This document shows, in pieces, positions 56,137 through 64,000 of a stretch of DNA of 64,000 bases. The notes below the pieces were generated by a model, which saw only the letters and a program-made list of their open reading frames with translations, ran no database searches and was not told the DNA's origin. Within the stretch, counting starts at the first letter, position 1. Every line of letters starts with the position of its first letter. A program made the position numbers and the translations under genes. The stretch is from an uncultured Clostridia bacterium. GTDB taxonomy: Bacteria > Bacillota > Clostridia > Christensenellales > Borkfalkiaceae. Location: positions 1-64,000 of the forward strand of contig CANROE010000003.1 in assembly GCA_947632195.1 (NCBI GenBank), given 5' to 3'.

Positions 56137-57256
56137 ATGTAATTTGGTTACCGATTTATTGCCGCTGTATGCCGAAGACCTGCTCTCCGAGGACAGCAAA
56201 CAACTCGTGGAACGCCACCTTGCAAAGTGCGCTGCGTGCTCCCAAAAATTGAATCTTTTGAAAACGCCCGACGCGCCCTCTTCCCAAACCGAAAGCGCAC
56301 CCGAAGAGGAGCGGCAGGTGCTGAAAAAGACGAGGAAAAAACTCAAAAAGCACACTGCCGCAGTCGCCGCCGCCGCCGTCTTTCTCTCGGCGATCCTCGT
56401 GTTCTGCGCCGTCTATTTCCCCGTCAAAAATACCGTTAAAGAGCGCACGTTGCAAGAACGGGCGCGCGCGGAATTGCTCTACGGTCCCGCCTATGAGAAC
56501 CGCGCCGCCGCCTATCCCCGCATCGTTTCTCATACGGTCGTCTCGCGGTCTCCCGCAGAGGGGACAGGACTCTCTTTCACGGCGGAAACGGGCGAAACGC
56601 TGCGCATCGCAATGCCGGAGAGCGAACTGCTCGAATTTCTCTATCCCGAAAATACCGAGAGCTGGCGGGTCATTACGAAGGGAAACGAGGCGGTTTACCC
56701 CAACGTCGACCTCAAAGTGTCGGTGGTGACAGACCAAACTGCGGCGATCCTCTATGACCGCGCGCAAGGGCTCTCGCAACAGGAAGAATTTTCTTCCCAT
56801 GCCTCATTCTATTCCATCATCCATTATTATTACTATTATGGAGGCTCCCTGCTCGACCGCAGTCAACAAAAACTCGCCTATCTGTATCTGCGCGAGGCGA
56901 AGGGGATCGGGACTTACCCCCAGCTTGCGGCGTTCTGTTTTACCTACCCGCTCTCGGAAACGACCGTAGACTCCTCCTACAAGGATGTTTTGCTCGCACG
57001 CGCGGTGCGGGAATGCCTTTGGCACGATCTTCATCTCGCAAACGCAAGTTCGGCGGAATATTTCCCCATCGAGGGCGCGGCGACTGGCTTTGCCCTCTAT
57101 ACCGCGAGCATGAAACAGTTCAATATCTATTTGCAGGGCAAGGGCGGGATGCTTTGGGTGCTGGATTTCAGCGTCCCCCGTCCCTCCGAGACCCGATATT
57201 TCGACGGGGATGCCGACGACTTGATCTCCTATCTCGAACAGATCTCTCTTTCGTGA
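56129..57256 (+). CDS. Membrane anti-sigma factor with zinc-finger domain
   Basis: 375 residues. The N-terminal zf-HC2 domain has C4 and H29-x3-C-x2-C (CNLVTDLLPLYAEDLL...ERHLAKCAACS), typical of ZAS-type anti-sigma factors that hold an ECF sigma. A membrane helix (about residues 75-95) leads to a large extracytoplasmic sensor domain that I do not recognise, with an unusual run of five tyrosines (near residue 230). The GTG start has GGAGGG and overlaps the sigma gene by 8 bases. The signal sensed is unknown. Confidence 0.88.
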   Translation: MNKCNLVTDLLPLYAEDLLSEDSKQLVERHLAKCAACSQKLNLLKTPDAPSSQTESAPEEERQVLKKTRKKLKKHTAAVAAAAVFLSAILVFCAVYFPVKNTVKERTLQERARAELLYGPAYENRAAAYPRIVSHTVVSRSPAEGTGLSFTAETGETLRIAMPESELLEFLYPENTESWRVITKGNEAVYPNVDLKVSVVTDQTAAILYDRAQGLSQQEEFSSHASFYSIIHYYYYYGGSLLDRSQQKLAYLYLREAKGIGTYPQLAAFCFTYPLSETTVDSSYKDVLLARAVRECLWHDLHLANASSAEYFPIEGAATGFALYTASMKQFNIYLQGKGGMLWVLDFSVPRPSETRYFDGDADDLISYLEQISLS

Positions 57257-57266
57257 CCGCAGAGAA

Positions 57267-57309
57267 AACGCCGCCCTTTCCGTTTCCCGGAAAGGGCGGC
57301 GTTTTTTTA
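57267..57309. terminator. Bidirectional terminator between anti-sigma and aminotransferase genes
   Basis: AACGCCGCCCTTTCCG pairs with CGGAAAGGGCGGCGTT, with TTTTTTT on the + side and a T-rich run on the - side. Confidence 0.9.
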
Positions 57310-58485
57310 CCGATATTCTTTTATGAGCGCCCGGAAGGCGGGTAGGCTGCGCTCGATGACGGAACGCTCCACGCAGTAGGAGATGCGCACATAACCCGTC
57401 ACCCCGAAACTATCGGACGGGACGAGCAAAAGCTCATGCTTTTTCGCCCGCTCGCAGAACTTTTTCGCCTCGGGCTCGAGTGCCTTCACGAACAGATAGA
57501 ACGCCCCCTCGGGCGAAATGCACTCGTAGCCGTACTCCGTTAAGGCATTGTACAAAATGTCGCGGTTTTTCTTGTATTCGCCGACATCCGACGATTTGCC
57601 GAGGCAGTTTGCGACCACCCGCTGGAAGAGGACGGGCGCGCACACATAGCCGAGCGCACGCCCCGCGCCGCAGATTGCCGAAAAGAGATCCTCCGCACCC
57701 TCGCACTTGGGCGAAACGGCGATGTAGCCGATTCGCTCGCCCGCCAGCGATAAGGACTTTGAAAAGGAGTACAACACGACGGAATGGTCGTAAAAATTCA
57801 TGACGTAGGGCACGTTTGCCCCGTAAGTGAGTTCGCGGTAGGGCTCGTCGGCAAGGAGCAGAATGGGCTCCCCTTTTTCCTCCGACTTCTCTTTGAGCAG
57901 GGCCGTAAGCGATTTGATCTCTTCTTCCGTGTACACTGCGCCCGTGGGGTTGTTGGGGGAATTCAAAAGCACCGCCTTGGTGCGTTTTCCGAGATACGGT
58001 TTGAGTTTTTCGGCGTCGAGGTGAAATTTCTCGTCCGTCGGCGCGACGACGAGTTTCCCGCCCGCCTGCTCGACAAATACGCGGTATTCGGGGAAGAAGG
58101 GCGCAAGCGTCACCACCTCGTCTCCCTCGTTTAAGATCGCGCTGAGCGTGATGGTGAGAGAGGCGGCCGCGCCGCAAGTCATGTAGATGAGGTCGGGCCG
58201 CATTTCAGCCCCGAACGCCGATTTTATGTAGTTCGAGACCGCCGCGCGGACCTCAGAGAGCCCGGGCGCGGAGGAGTAGCCGTGCAGGGCGACGGCGGGC
58301 GTTTCGCGCAGCAGCCGTTCGACTTCTTCCTGCACGCATTTGGGCGCGGGGACGCCGGGGTTGCCGATGGAAAAATCGAATACGTTCTCGTTTCCGACCA
58401 CTTTTTTGCGAGCGTTGCCGTACTCGAAGAGCTCGCGGATGTCCGACTTTTCGTCGCCCAATTTTCTCATTTTTTGGTTGTACAT
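57307..58485 (-). CDS. PLP-dependent aminotransferase (class I/II)
   Basis: 392-residue fold-type I aminotransferase. FSIGNPGVPAPKCVQEEV, NSPNNPTGAVYTEEE, ADEPYRELTYGANVPY and SFSKSLSLAGERIGYIA (PLP lysine in SKS) are visible. It belongs to the aspartate aminotransferase superfamily group common in Clostridia; substrate is not evident. It is a separate lineage from the gene at 10944. The ATG has AGGAGC at good spacing. It stands alone: the terminator at 57267 ends it, and repeats lie upstream. Confidence 0.9.
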   Translation of the reverse strand: MYNQKMRKLGDEKSDIRELFEYGNARKKVVGNENVFDFSIGNPGVPAPKCVQEEVERLLRETPAVALHGYSSAPGLSEVRAAVSNYIKSAFGAEMRPDLIYMTCGAAASLTITLSAILNEGDEVVTLAPFFPEYRVFVEQAGGKLVVAPTDEKFHLDAEKLKPYLGKRTKAVLLNSPNNPTGAVYTEEEIKSLTALLKEKSEEKGEPILLLADEPYRELTYGANVPYVMNFYDHSVVLYSFSKSLSLAGERIGYIAVSPKCEGAEDLFSAICGAGRALGYVCAPVLFQRVVANCLGKSSDVGEYKKNRDILYNALTEYGYECISPEGAFYLFVKALEPEAKKFCERAKKHELLLVPSDSFGVTGYVRISYCVERSVIERSLPAFRALIKEYR

Positions 58486-58591
58486 GTGTTGCTCCTATTT
58501 GGTGTTTGCGTTTGGTTTTAAGCGTACTTGGACGTAGTAAGATTCCCTCGGGAAATTGCCATGTCGGACTGCATTATTGCTCATGCGGCTA

Positions 58592-58651
58592 TTTCGCCTG
58601 CGGCTCGTGCCGCGCTTAGAGAATCAGAACTGCGCGCGGGGCGGAATGACA
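58592..58651. repeat. Third copy of the 52-bp core repeat
   Basis: Core 58592-58643 followed by GGAATGACA, without the leading TGAGATTTCTC. Confidence 0.75.
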
Positions 58652-58657
58652 CTTTTC

Positions 58658-58774
58658 TGTCATTTCGACCGAAACGAGCAACGCGAGCGGAGTGGAGAAA
58701 TCTTACATTATTATAAATTATAATGTGGATGAGATTTCTCGGCACGCCTCGTCCCTCGGCGGCTCGAAATGACA
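58658..58774. mobile_element. 117-bp palindromic element (paired inverted ends)
   Basis: TGTCATTTCGACC...GGAGAAATC and GAGATTTCTCGG...GGCTCGAAATGACA flank an AT-rich centre (ACATTATTATAAATTATAAT). Same design as 47752-47847. 58486-58848 holds no gene. Confidence 0.7.
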
Positions 58775-58848
58775 TTTGGGAATGGTTTTCATTTTCCCCT
58801 TGCTGTCACTGAAAGGGTGGGCAAGGGGGGATAAAAGAAACGCGTGAA

Positions 58849-61662
58849 TTATAACACTTTTTTCAAAAACTGACCCGTGTAAGAAGTTTCAAAGGCGGCG
58901 ACCTCTTCGGGAGAGCCCGTGGTGACGATCGTGCCCCCGCGATCTCCGCCCTCGGGGCCGAGGTCGATGATGTGATCGGCCACCTTGATAACGTCCAAAT
59001 TGTGCTCGATGACGATAACGGTGTTGCCCGCGTCACGCAGTTTCAACAAAATTTTTACGAGTTTATCCACGTCGAAACTCGAAAGTCCCGTCGTGGGTTC
59101 GTCCAAAATGTACACCGTTCTGCCCGTGGAGCGCTTGGAAAGCTCGGTGGCGAGTTTCACCCGCTGCGCCTCGCCGCCCGAGAGGGTGGTGCTGCTCTGC
59201 CCGAGCTTGATGTAGCCGAGCCCCACTTCGTTGAGCGTGGAAATTTTATTGTAAATGGTCGTGACGGGCTTGAAGAACTCGCACGCCTCCTCCACTGTCA
59301 TGTCGAGCACGTCGGCGATCGTCTTGCCTTTGTAGCGCACTTCGAGCGTCTCGCGGTTGTACCTCTTTCCGCCGCACACCTCGCAGGGCACATAGACGTC
59401 GGGCAAAAAGTGCATTTCGATCTTCATAATGCCGTCGCCCTGACAGTTTTCGCACCGCCCGCCCGCGACATTGAAGGAGAACCGCCCCGACTTAAAGCCC
59501 ATGAGCTTGGCGTCCGGCGTCGCCGCGAACAGTTCGCGGATGGCCGTAAACACGCCCGTGTAAGTTGCGGGATTGCTGCGCGGCGTTCTGCCGATGGGCG
59601 ATTGGTCGATGGCGATCACCTTGTCGAAATATTCGAGCCCCGAAAAACTGCCGTGCTTGCCGAACGGGAGCCGCGCGCCGCCGAGATTGTTGGAGAGAAT
59701 GGGCAGAATGATCTCGTTGACAAGCGAAGATTTGCCCGAGCCGCTCACCCCCGTGACGAGGGTCAAAAGCCCTGCGGGGATCTTTGCCGTAAACCCTTTC
59801 AAGTTGTTTTGACGGCAATCCTCCACCTTGAACCATCTGCCGTCGGGCTCCTTTCTGACGGGCGGAACTTCGATCTTGCGCCTTCCCGCAAGGTAGTCTC
59901 CCGTCAAAGAGTCGGGAGAGTTCATGATATCTTCCACGCTCCCGCAGGCGACGACCTGCCCGCCGTGCACGCCCGCGCGGGGACCGATGTCCACGATATA
60001 GTCCGCCGCCCGCATGGTGTCCTCGTCGTGTTCGACGACGATGAGGGTATTTCCCAGATCGCGCAGACCCTTCAAAGAGGCAAGCAGTTTTTCGTTGTCC
60101 CGCTGATGGAGCCCGATGCTCGGCTCGTCCAAAATGTACAAAACGCCCGAGAGCGCGCTGCCGATCTGTGTCGCAAGGCGGATACGCTGGCTCTCGCCGC
60201 CCGAGAGGGTCGCCGCCGAGCGGGTGAGGGTGAGATAGTCGAGCCCGACCCCCACCAAAAAGTTGATACGCGCCTTGATCTCCTTCAAGATGACGTCCGC
60301 AATGGCGTGCTCGGTGCTCGAAAGCTGCAACCCGTCGAGAAAGGCGTAGAGCTCGCCCACGGGCAGATCGCACGCCTCGAAGATGTTCTTGCCCCCCACG
60401 GTGACGGCGAGCGCCTCTTTTTTCAGACGTTTACCGTGACAGGCGGGGCAGTCCGAGGTGCGCATGTACCGCTCGATGTCCCACTTCACCCCCTCCGAGG
60501 AAGTCTGATTGTATCTTCGCTGCAAATTGTTGACAAACCCCTCCCATGCGCTCACATAGGTGGAGCGGAAGGTGTGCGTCGCGTATTCGAGTTCGAGTTT
60601 TTCCCCCTTCGAGCCGTACATGAGAAGATCGTAGACCTCGGGGGAGAGGTCTTTGACGGGGGTGTCGAGCGAAAAGCCGAAGTGCTTTGCAAGCGCCCCG
60701 AGATACATTTGGGTGACGGTGGAGCTGTCGAGATTCCACCCGCTGATTTTGATCGCACCCTCACGCAATGTTTTGCTCTTGTCGGGGCAGATGAGGTCGG
60801 GGTCGACGAGCTGGCGGAATCCGAGCCCCGAGCATTCGGGGCATGCTCCCCACACGGTGTTGAAGGAGAAGAGGCGGGGCTCGATCTCCTCGATGGAGAT
60901 CCCGCAGTCGGGACAGGCGTAGCGGGAGGAATAGAGGGTCTCCTCCCCCTCGCAGTCGATGATAACGAGCCCGTCCGCAAGTTTTAGCGCCGTCTCCAAA
61001 CTCTCGGTGAGCCGCTTTAATACCCCCTCTTTGACGACGAGACGGTCCACGACGACGGAGATGTTGTGCTTGATGTTCTTTTCGAGCTTGATCTCCTCTT
61101 GCAGGTCGTAGACAATGCCGTCGATCTTGACGCGGGCGTAGCCGCTCTTGCGGAACCCTTGCAGTTCCTTGGTATACTCCCCCTTTCTGCCGCGCACGAC
61201 GGGGGCGTTGACGAGAATTTTGCTCCCTGCGGGGAGCTCCATCACGCGGTCGGCGATCTCGTCCACCGTCTGGCGGCGGATTTCCCTGCCGCAGTTGGGG
61301 CAGTGCGGAATTCCGATACGGGCGTATAAAAGACGGAGATAGTCGTAAATTTCGGTGACCGTGCCCACCGTGGAGCGGGGGTTGTGGCTGGTCGTCTTTT
61401 GGTCGATGGAGATGGCTGGCGAGAGCCCTTCGATACTCTCGACGTCGGGTTTTTCCATCATGCCGAGGAATTGGCGGGCATACGAGGAGAGGCTCTCCAT
61501 ATAGCGGCGCTGGCCCTCGGCAAAGATGGTGTCGAAGGCAAGCGTAGACTTGCCCGAGCCGCTCACCCCCGTAAACACGGTGAGAGAGTTCCTCGGGATC
61601 TTGACGTCGATATTTTTGAGGTTGTTTTCTTTCGCCCCTTTTACATACAGATAATCTTTCAT
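58849..61662 (-). CDS. uvrA: Excinuclease ABC subunit A
   Basis: 937-residue UvrA, the damage-sensing ATPase of nucleotide excision repair. Two ABC modules are seen: Walker A TGVSGSGKSTLAF near the N-terminus and TGVSGSGKSSLVNEI, with signatures LSGGESQRIRLATQIG and LSGGEAQRVKLATEL. Zinc fingers CPNCGREIR.., CPDCG...CPECSG and CENCQGDG...CEVCGGKR are present. The ATG at 61662 has no ribosome site and overlaps the HAD gene by ATGA, so translation is likely coupled. Confidence 0.97.
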   Translation of the reverse strand: MKDYLYVKGAKENNLKNIDVKIPRNSLTVFTGVSGSGKSTLAFDTIFAEGQRRYMESLSSYARQFLGMMEKPDVESIEGLSPAISIDQKTTSHNPRSTVGTVTEIYDYLRLLYARIGIPHCPNCGREIRRQTVDEIADRVMELPAGSKILVNAPVVRGRKGEYTKELQGFRKSGYARVKIDGIVYDLQEEIKLEKNIKHNISVVVDRLVVKEGVLKRLTESLETALKLADGLVIIDCEGEETLYSSRYACPDCGISIEEIEPRLFSFNTVWGACPECSGLGFRQLVDPDLICPDKSKTLREGAIKISGWNLDSSTVTQMYLGALAKHFGFSLDTPVKDLSPEVYDLLMYGSKGEKLELEYATHTFRSTYVSAWEGFVNNLQRRYNQTSSEGVKWDIERYMRTSDCPACHGKRLKKEALAVTVGGKNIFEACDLPVGELYAFLDGLQLSSTEHAIADVILKEIKARINFLVGVGLDYLTLTRSAATLSGGESQRIRLATQIGSALSGVLYILDEPSIGLHQRDNEKLLASLKGLRDLGNTLIVVEHDEDTMRAADYIVDIGPRAGVHGGQVVACGSVEDIMNSPDSLTGDYLAGRRKIEVPPVRKEPDGRWFKVEDCRQNNLKGFTAKIPAGLLTLVTGVSGSGKSSLVNEIILPILSNNLGGARLPFGKHGSFSGLEYFDKVIAIDQSPIGRTPRSNPATYTGVFTAIRELFAATPDAKLMGFKSGRFSFNVAGGRCENCQGDGIMKIEMHFLPDVYVPCEVCGGKRYNRETLEVRYKGKTIADVLDMTVEEACEFFKPVTTIYNKISTLNEVGLGYIKLGQSSTTLSGGEAQRVKLATELSKRSTGRTVYILDEPTTGLSSFDVDKLVKILLKLRDAGNTVIVIEHNLDVIKVADHIIDLGPEGGDRGGTIVTTGSPEEVAAFETSYTGQFLKKVL

Positions 61663-62246
61663 GACTGTTTTTGCGCAAACGTTATTCTTTCTATCGCTTG
61701 TTCGATCTCTTCCCACGTCTCGCCGTGATAGCGCACTTCTGTAGCGCGGGCTCGGCTGCTGCTGTCCGCAAACAACACGGCATTCACGCCCTGCGCCTGC
61801 GCCGAAAGGCAGGTTTCCAAGCTGTCGTCGATGAGCGCCCCATAGCCGCGCTGCATGCACCATGCGCCCTTTTGCGAAATCCCCGTAACGAGCTCGTCAT
61901 ACGGAATGCGGTGCTTTTGCAGCCAATCGCGGGAGACTTTTTCGGGGTCGGAGAACCATTCCGTCGTGCGCGCCGTGAGCACCGTGACCGTGTGCCCCGC
62001 CTCTTTGAACGCACGCAGCGCCTCCCTTGCCCCCTTGCGCGGTTCGGCCTCCGTAAAGACGGTCTCGCCGCCCGTGTGGACAAATTGCAGAACGTCCGCA
62101 AGCTCCCAATCGAATACGTCGACGATCGCGTGCGCGTCCCTGTCTTTGAGCTTGAACGGAAGCCCCATGCGCCCGATATATTCCTGCGCCTGCGTCACAC
62201 GGTCGACAACGGAAAGGGTGTCGTCGATATCTACCGCTATCTTCAT
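61659..62246 (-). CDS. HAD-superfamily 5' nucleotidase-like protein
   Basis: 195-residue HAD hydrolase with motif I DIDDT (residues 6-10), motif II TVLTART and motif IV LIDDS, plus a helical cap between I and II. The pattern resembles the 5'(3')-deoxyribonucleotidase (NT5C) group, which dephosphorylates dNMPs. It sits between uvrB and uvrA with only 4 bases overlapping uvrA, so a role in handling nucleotides from excised oligomers is attractive but is inference. Confidence 0.85.
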   Translation of the reverse strand: MKIAVDIDDTLSVVDRVTQAQEYIGRMGLPFKLKDRDAHAIVDVFDWELADVLQFVHTGGETVFTEAEPRKGAREALRAFKEAGHTVTVLTARTTEWFSDPEKVSRDWLQKHRIPYDELVTGISQKGAWCMQRGYGALIDDSLETCLSAQAQGVNAVLFADSSSRARATEVRYHGETWEEIEQAIERITFAQKQS

Positions 62247-62259
62247 TTCCGTTCCCTGC

Positions 62260-64000
62260 CTATTTTCTCATTCTCTTTCTCAGTTCGTTGATGGTCTCGC
62301 GTATCTCGATCGCCCGCTCGAAGTCGAGGGCGTTGGACGCAACTTTCATGAGCGCTTTAAGCTTTTCGATCTCCTCGGGAATATCTTTGAGCTTGATGTC
62401 CCCCGAAGGTTTCACCTTGCTCGTGATATTGAGGGAAGATTTGATCTCCTTGACGATGGTCCTCGGCACAATGCCGTGCGCCTCGTTGTACGCCTGTTGT
62501 TTGGCGCGGCGGCGGTTGGTTTCGCCGATGGCGCGCTCCATGCTCCCCGTCATCTCGTCGGCGTACATGATGACCCGTCCCTCCGCATTTCGCGCGGCAC
62601 GGCCGATCGTCTGCACGAGGGAGGTCTCGCTCCGCAAAAAGCCCTCTTTGTCGGCGTCCAAAATGGCGACGAGTTTCACCTCGGGAAGGTCGAGCCCCTC
62701 GCGCAGCAGGTTGATACCGCAGAGCACGTCGAATTCCCCCGAACGCAACCCGTTGACGATGTCGATACGCTCCAACGTGTCGATGTCCGAGTGCATGTAG
62801 CGCACTTTGACGTTGTTCTCTTTCAGATAGTCAGTGAGCGATTCCGCCATGCGCTTTGTAAGCGTGGTGACGAGCACCCGCCCGCCGCTTTTGACGACGG
62901 TGTGAATTTCGGAGAGAAGATCGTCGATCTGTCCTTTGGTGGGCTTGACCGTGACGGGAGGATCGAGAAGCCCCGTAGGACGGATGAGCTGTTCGACGAC
63001 CTGCCCCGCCTGTTCGAGCTCGTAGGGCGCGGGCGTTGCCGAAACGCAGATGAGCTGGGGCACCCGCGCGTCGAATTCCTCAAAGGTAAGCGGGCGGTTG
63101 TCGTAGGCGGAGCGCATGCGGAAACCGTAGTCCACCAGATTGATCTTGCGCGAAAGGTCGCCGTTGTACATGGCGCGGATCTGCGGAATGGTCATGTGGC
63201 TCTCGTCGATAAAGACGAGGAAGTTGGGCGGGAAATAGTCGAGCAGGGTAAAGGAGGGCTGCCCCGGGGAGCGGCCGTCGAAGTAGCGGGAATAGTTCTC
63301 GATCCCCGAACAGTAGCCGATCTCCCGCATCATTTCGAGGTCGTGCTCGGTGCGCTGGCGGAGGCGCTGCGCCTCCAAAAGTTTGCCCGCGTCCTCAAAT
63401 GCCTTTACTTCCCCCTGCAAGTCCTCCTCGATCATGGAAAGCGCCGAGGAGAGCCGCTCGCTCCCCACCGCATAGTGGCTGGCGGGAAAGATGACGGCAT
63501 GCGACAGGGAGGAGATGACCTTGCCTGTGACGACGTCCTCTTCGCCGAGGCTGTCGATCTCGTCGCCGAAAAACTCCACCCGTATTGCGACTTCGGAGTT
63601 GGAGGCGGGGAAAATTTCCACCACATCCCCCCGCACGCGGAAGGTGGAGCGCTTGAAATCCATGTCTCCGCGCGAATAGTGGATCTCCACGAGGCGGCGC
63701 AGAAGCTCGTCCCGCGCCATCTCCTGCCCGGGACGCAAAGACACGCCCAAACGGAAAAATTCCTCGGGCGCGCCGAGGCCGTAAATGCAGGAGACAGAGC
63801 TGACCACGATGACGTCGTCCCGCTCTCCCAAAGAGCAGGTGGCGGCGTTGCGGAGCTTGTCGATCTCGTCGTTCATCGAGAGATCTTTTTCAATGTAAGT
63901 ATCGGTGGAGGGAATGTAGCTCTCGGGCTGGTAGTAATCGTAGTACGAGACGAAATACTCCACGCGGTTGTGGGGAAAGAACTCGCGGAATTCCCCCGCA
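62260..64000 (-). CDS. uvrB: Excinuclease ABC subunit B (5' end outside window)
   Basis: The last 580 codons of UvrB; the gene continues past the right edge, so the first 80 or so residues with the Walker A motif are missing. The frame stays open to 64000 ([37 protein letters not shown], the damage-binding beta-hairpin). Helicase motifs include [25 protein letters not shown] and [19 protein letters not shown]. The C-terminal UVR domain that binds UvrC is present ([24 protein letters not shown]). Same operon as the HAD gene and uvrA. Confidence 0.97.
   Translation of the reverse strand, partial: AGEFREFFPHNRVEYFVSYYDYYQPESYIPSTDTYIEKDLSMNDEIDKLRNAATCSLGERDDVIVVSSVSCIYGLGAPEEFFRLGVSLRPGQEMARDELLRRLVEIHYSRGDMDFKRSTFRVRGDVVEIFPASNSEVAIRVEFFGDEIDSLGEEDVVTGKVISSLSHAVIFPASHYAVGSERLSSALSMIEEDLQGEVKAFEDAGKLLEAQRLRQRTEHDLEMMREIGYCSGIENYSRYFDGRSPGQPSFTLLDYFPPNFLVFIDESHMTIPQIRAMYNGDLSRKINLVDYGFRMRSAYDNRPLTFEEFDARVPQLICVSATPAPYELEQAGQVVEQLIRPTGLLDPPVTVKPTKGQIDDLLSEIHTVVKSGGRVLVTTLTKRMAESLTDYLKENNVKVRYMHSDIDTLERIDIVNGLRSGEFDVLCGINLLREGLDLPEVKLVAILDADKEGFLRSETSLVQTIGRAARNAEGRVIMYADEMTGSMERAIGETNRRRAKQQAYNEAHGIVPRTIVKEIKSSLNITSKVKPSGDIKLKDIPEEIEKLKALMKVASNALDFERAIEIRETINELRKRMRK

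Noticed and set aside
58972-60987. A 671-codon plus-strand frame
   Set aside because: Antisense to uvrA with the same composition artefact.

Overview
The window reads as chromosome from a spore-forming, GC-rich member of the Clostridia, probably an uncultured gut lineage. Three things point there. It holds sporulation genes found only in endospore formers (spmAB, a spoIIQ-like gene, spoIVFA/spoIVFB, sipL, spoVT, spoVB). Several blocks follow Bacillus/Clostridium gene order (yaaO-type decarboxylase-holB-yaaT; trmN6-rsmI; ispE near veg; spoVT-spoVB-mazG). The vegetative promoters are close to consensus with 17-bp spacers. Most genes lie on the minus strand, and ATGA start/stop overlaps join at least ten gene pairs, so transcription is strongly operonic.

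Layout. 0.2-1.3 kb: spmAB (+) behind a sigma-E-like promoter. 1.5-4.8 kb: O-antigen-ligase-like membrane protein, rsmI, trmN6 and a small 2[4Fe-4S] ferredoxin (-). 4.9-8.6 kb: yaaT/ricT, holB, a short Orn/Lys/Arg-decarboxylase-family protein and a membrane-anchored unknown (-). 8.8-12.6 kb: lysS-greA, then an aminotransferase with an Lrp regulator (-). 12.7-15.1 kb: small unknown genes, a dense repeat field, and a MarR regulator divergent from a small acidic protein. 15.1-21.3 kb: cdaA, a 35-codon gene in the cdaR position, DUF1015, aspartokinase, and holA-comEC (-). 21.3-26.9 kb: an 1851-residue DUF4011/SF1 helicase/nuclease-like/DUF3320 protein. 27.0-37.4 kb: spoIIQ-like and YwmB-like genes, hinT-mtaB-rsmE-prmA-rng, spoIVFA/B, a cysteine desulfurase and an APH-fold kinase. 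37.7-45.0 kb: two unknown membrane genes, ispE, a lipoprotein, sipL (all -), then veg and an ArsB/NhaD-type transporter (+). 45.1-54.2 kb: gyrA, a DUF559 nuclease between repeats, gyrB, dusB, mazG, spoVB (-). 54.2-58.5 kb: a repeat field, spoVT (-), an ECF sigma/anti-sigma pair (+) and an aminotransferase (-). 58.8-64 kb: uvrA, a HAD nucleotidase and uvrB, which runs off the window (-).

Functional themes are translation and RNA modification (RsmI, TrmN6, RsmE, PrmA, MtaB, DusB, LysS, RNase G), replication and repair (HolA, HolB, gyrase, UvrA, UvrB), sporulation, and c-di-AMP signalling. The least ordinary content is between genes. There is a family of dispersed elements with inverted ends (TGTCATTTCGA...TCGAAATGACA). 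Two ~200-bp copies and a 166-bp tandem unit carry a hairpin with a conserved two-base internal mismatch and compensatory changes in the stem. Other points worth attention are a degenerate 35-codon gene where CdaR should be, a DUF559 nuclease wedged between gyrB and gyrA, a spoVB reading frame that runs 125 bases into mazG, and candidate leaderless mRNAs. No rRNA, tRNA, CRISPR array or prophage was recognised.
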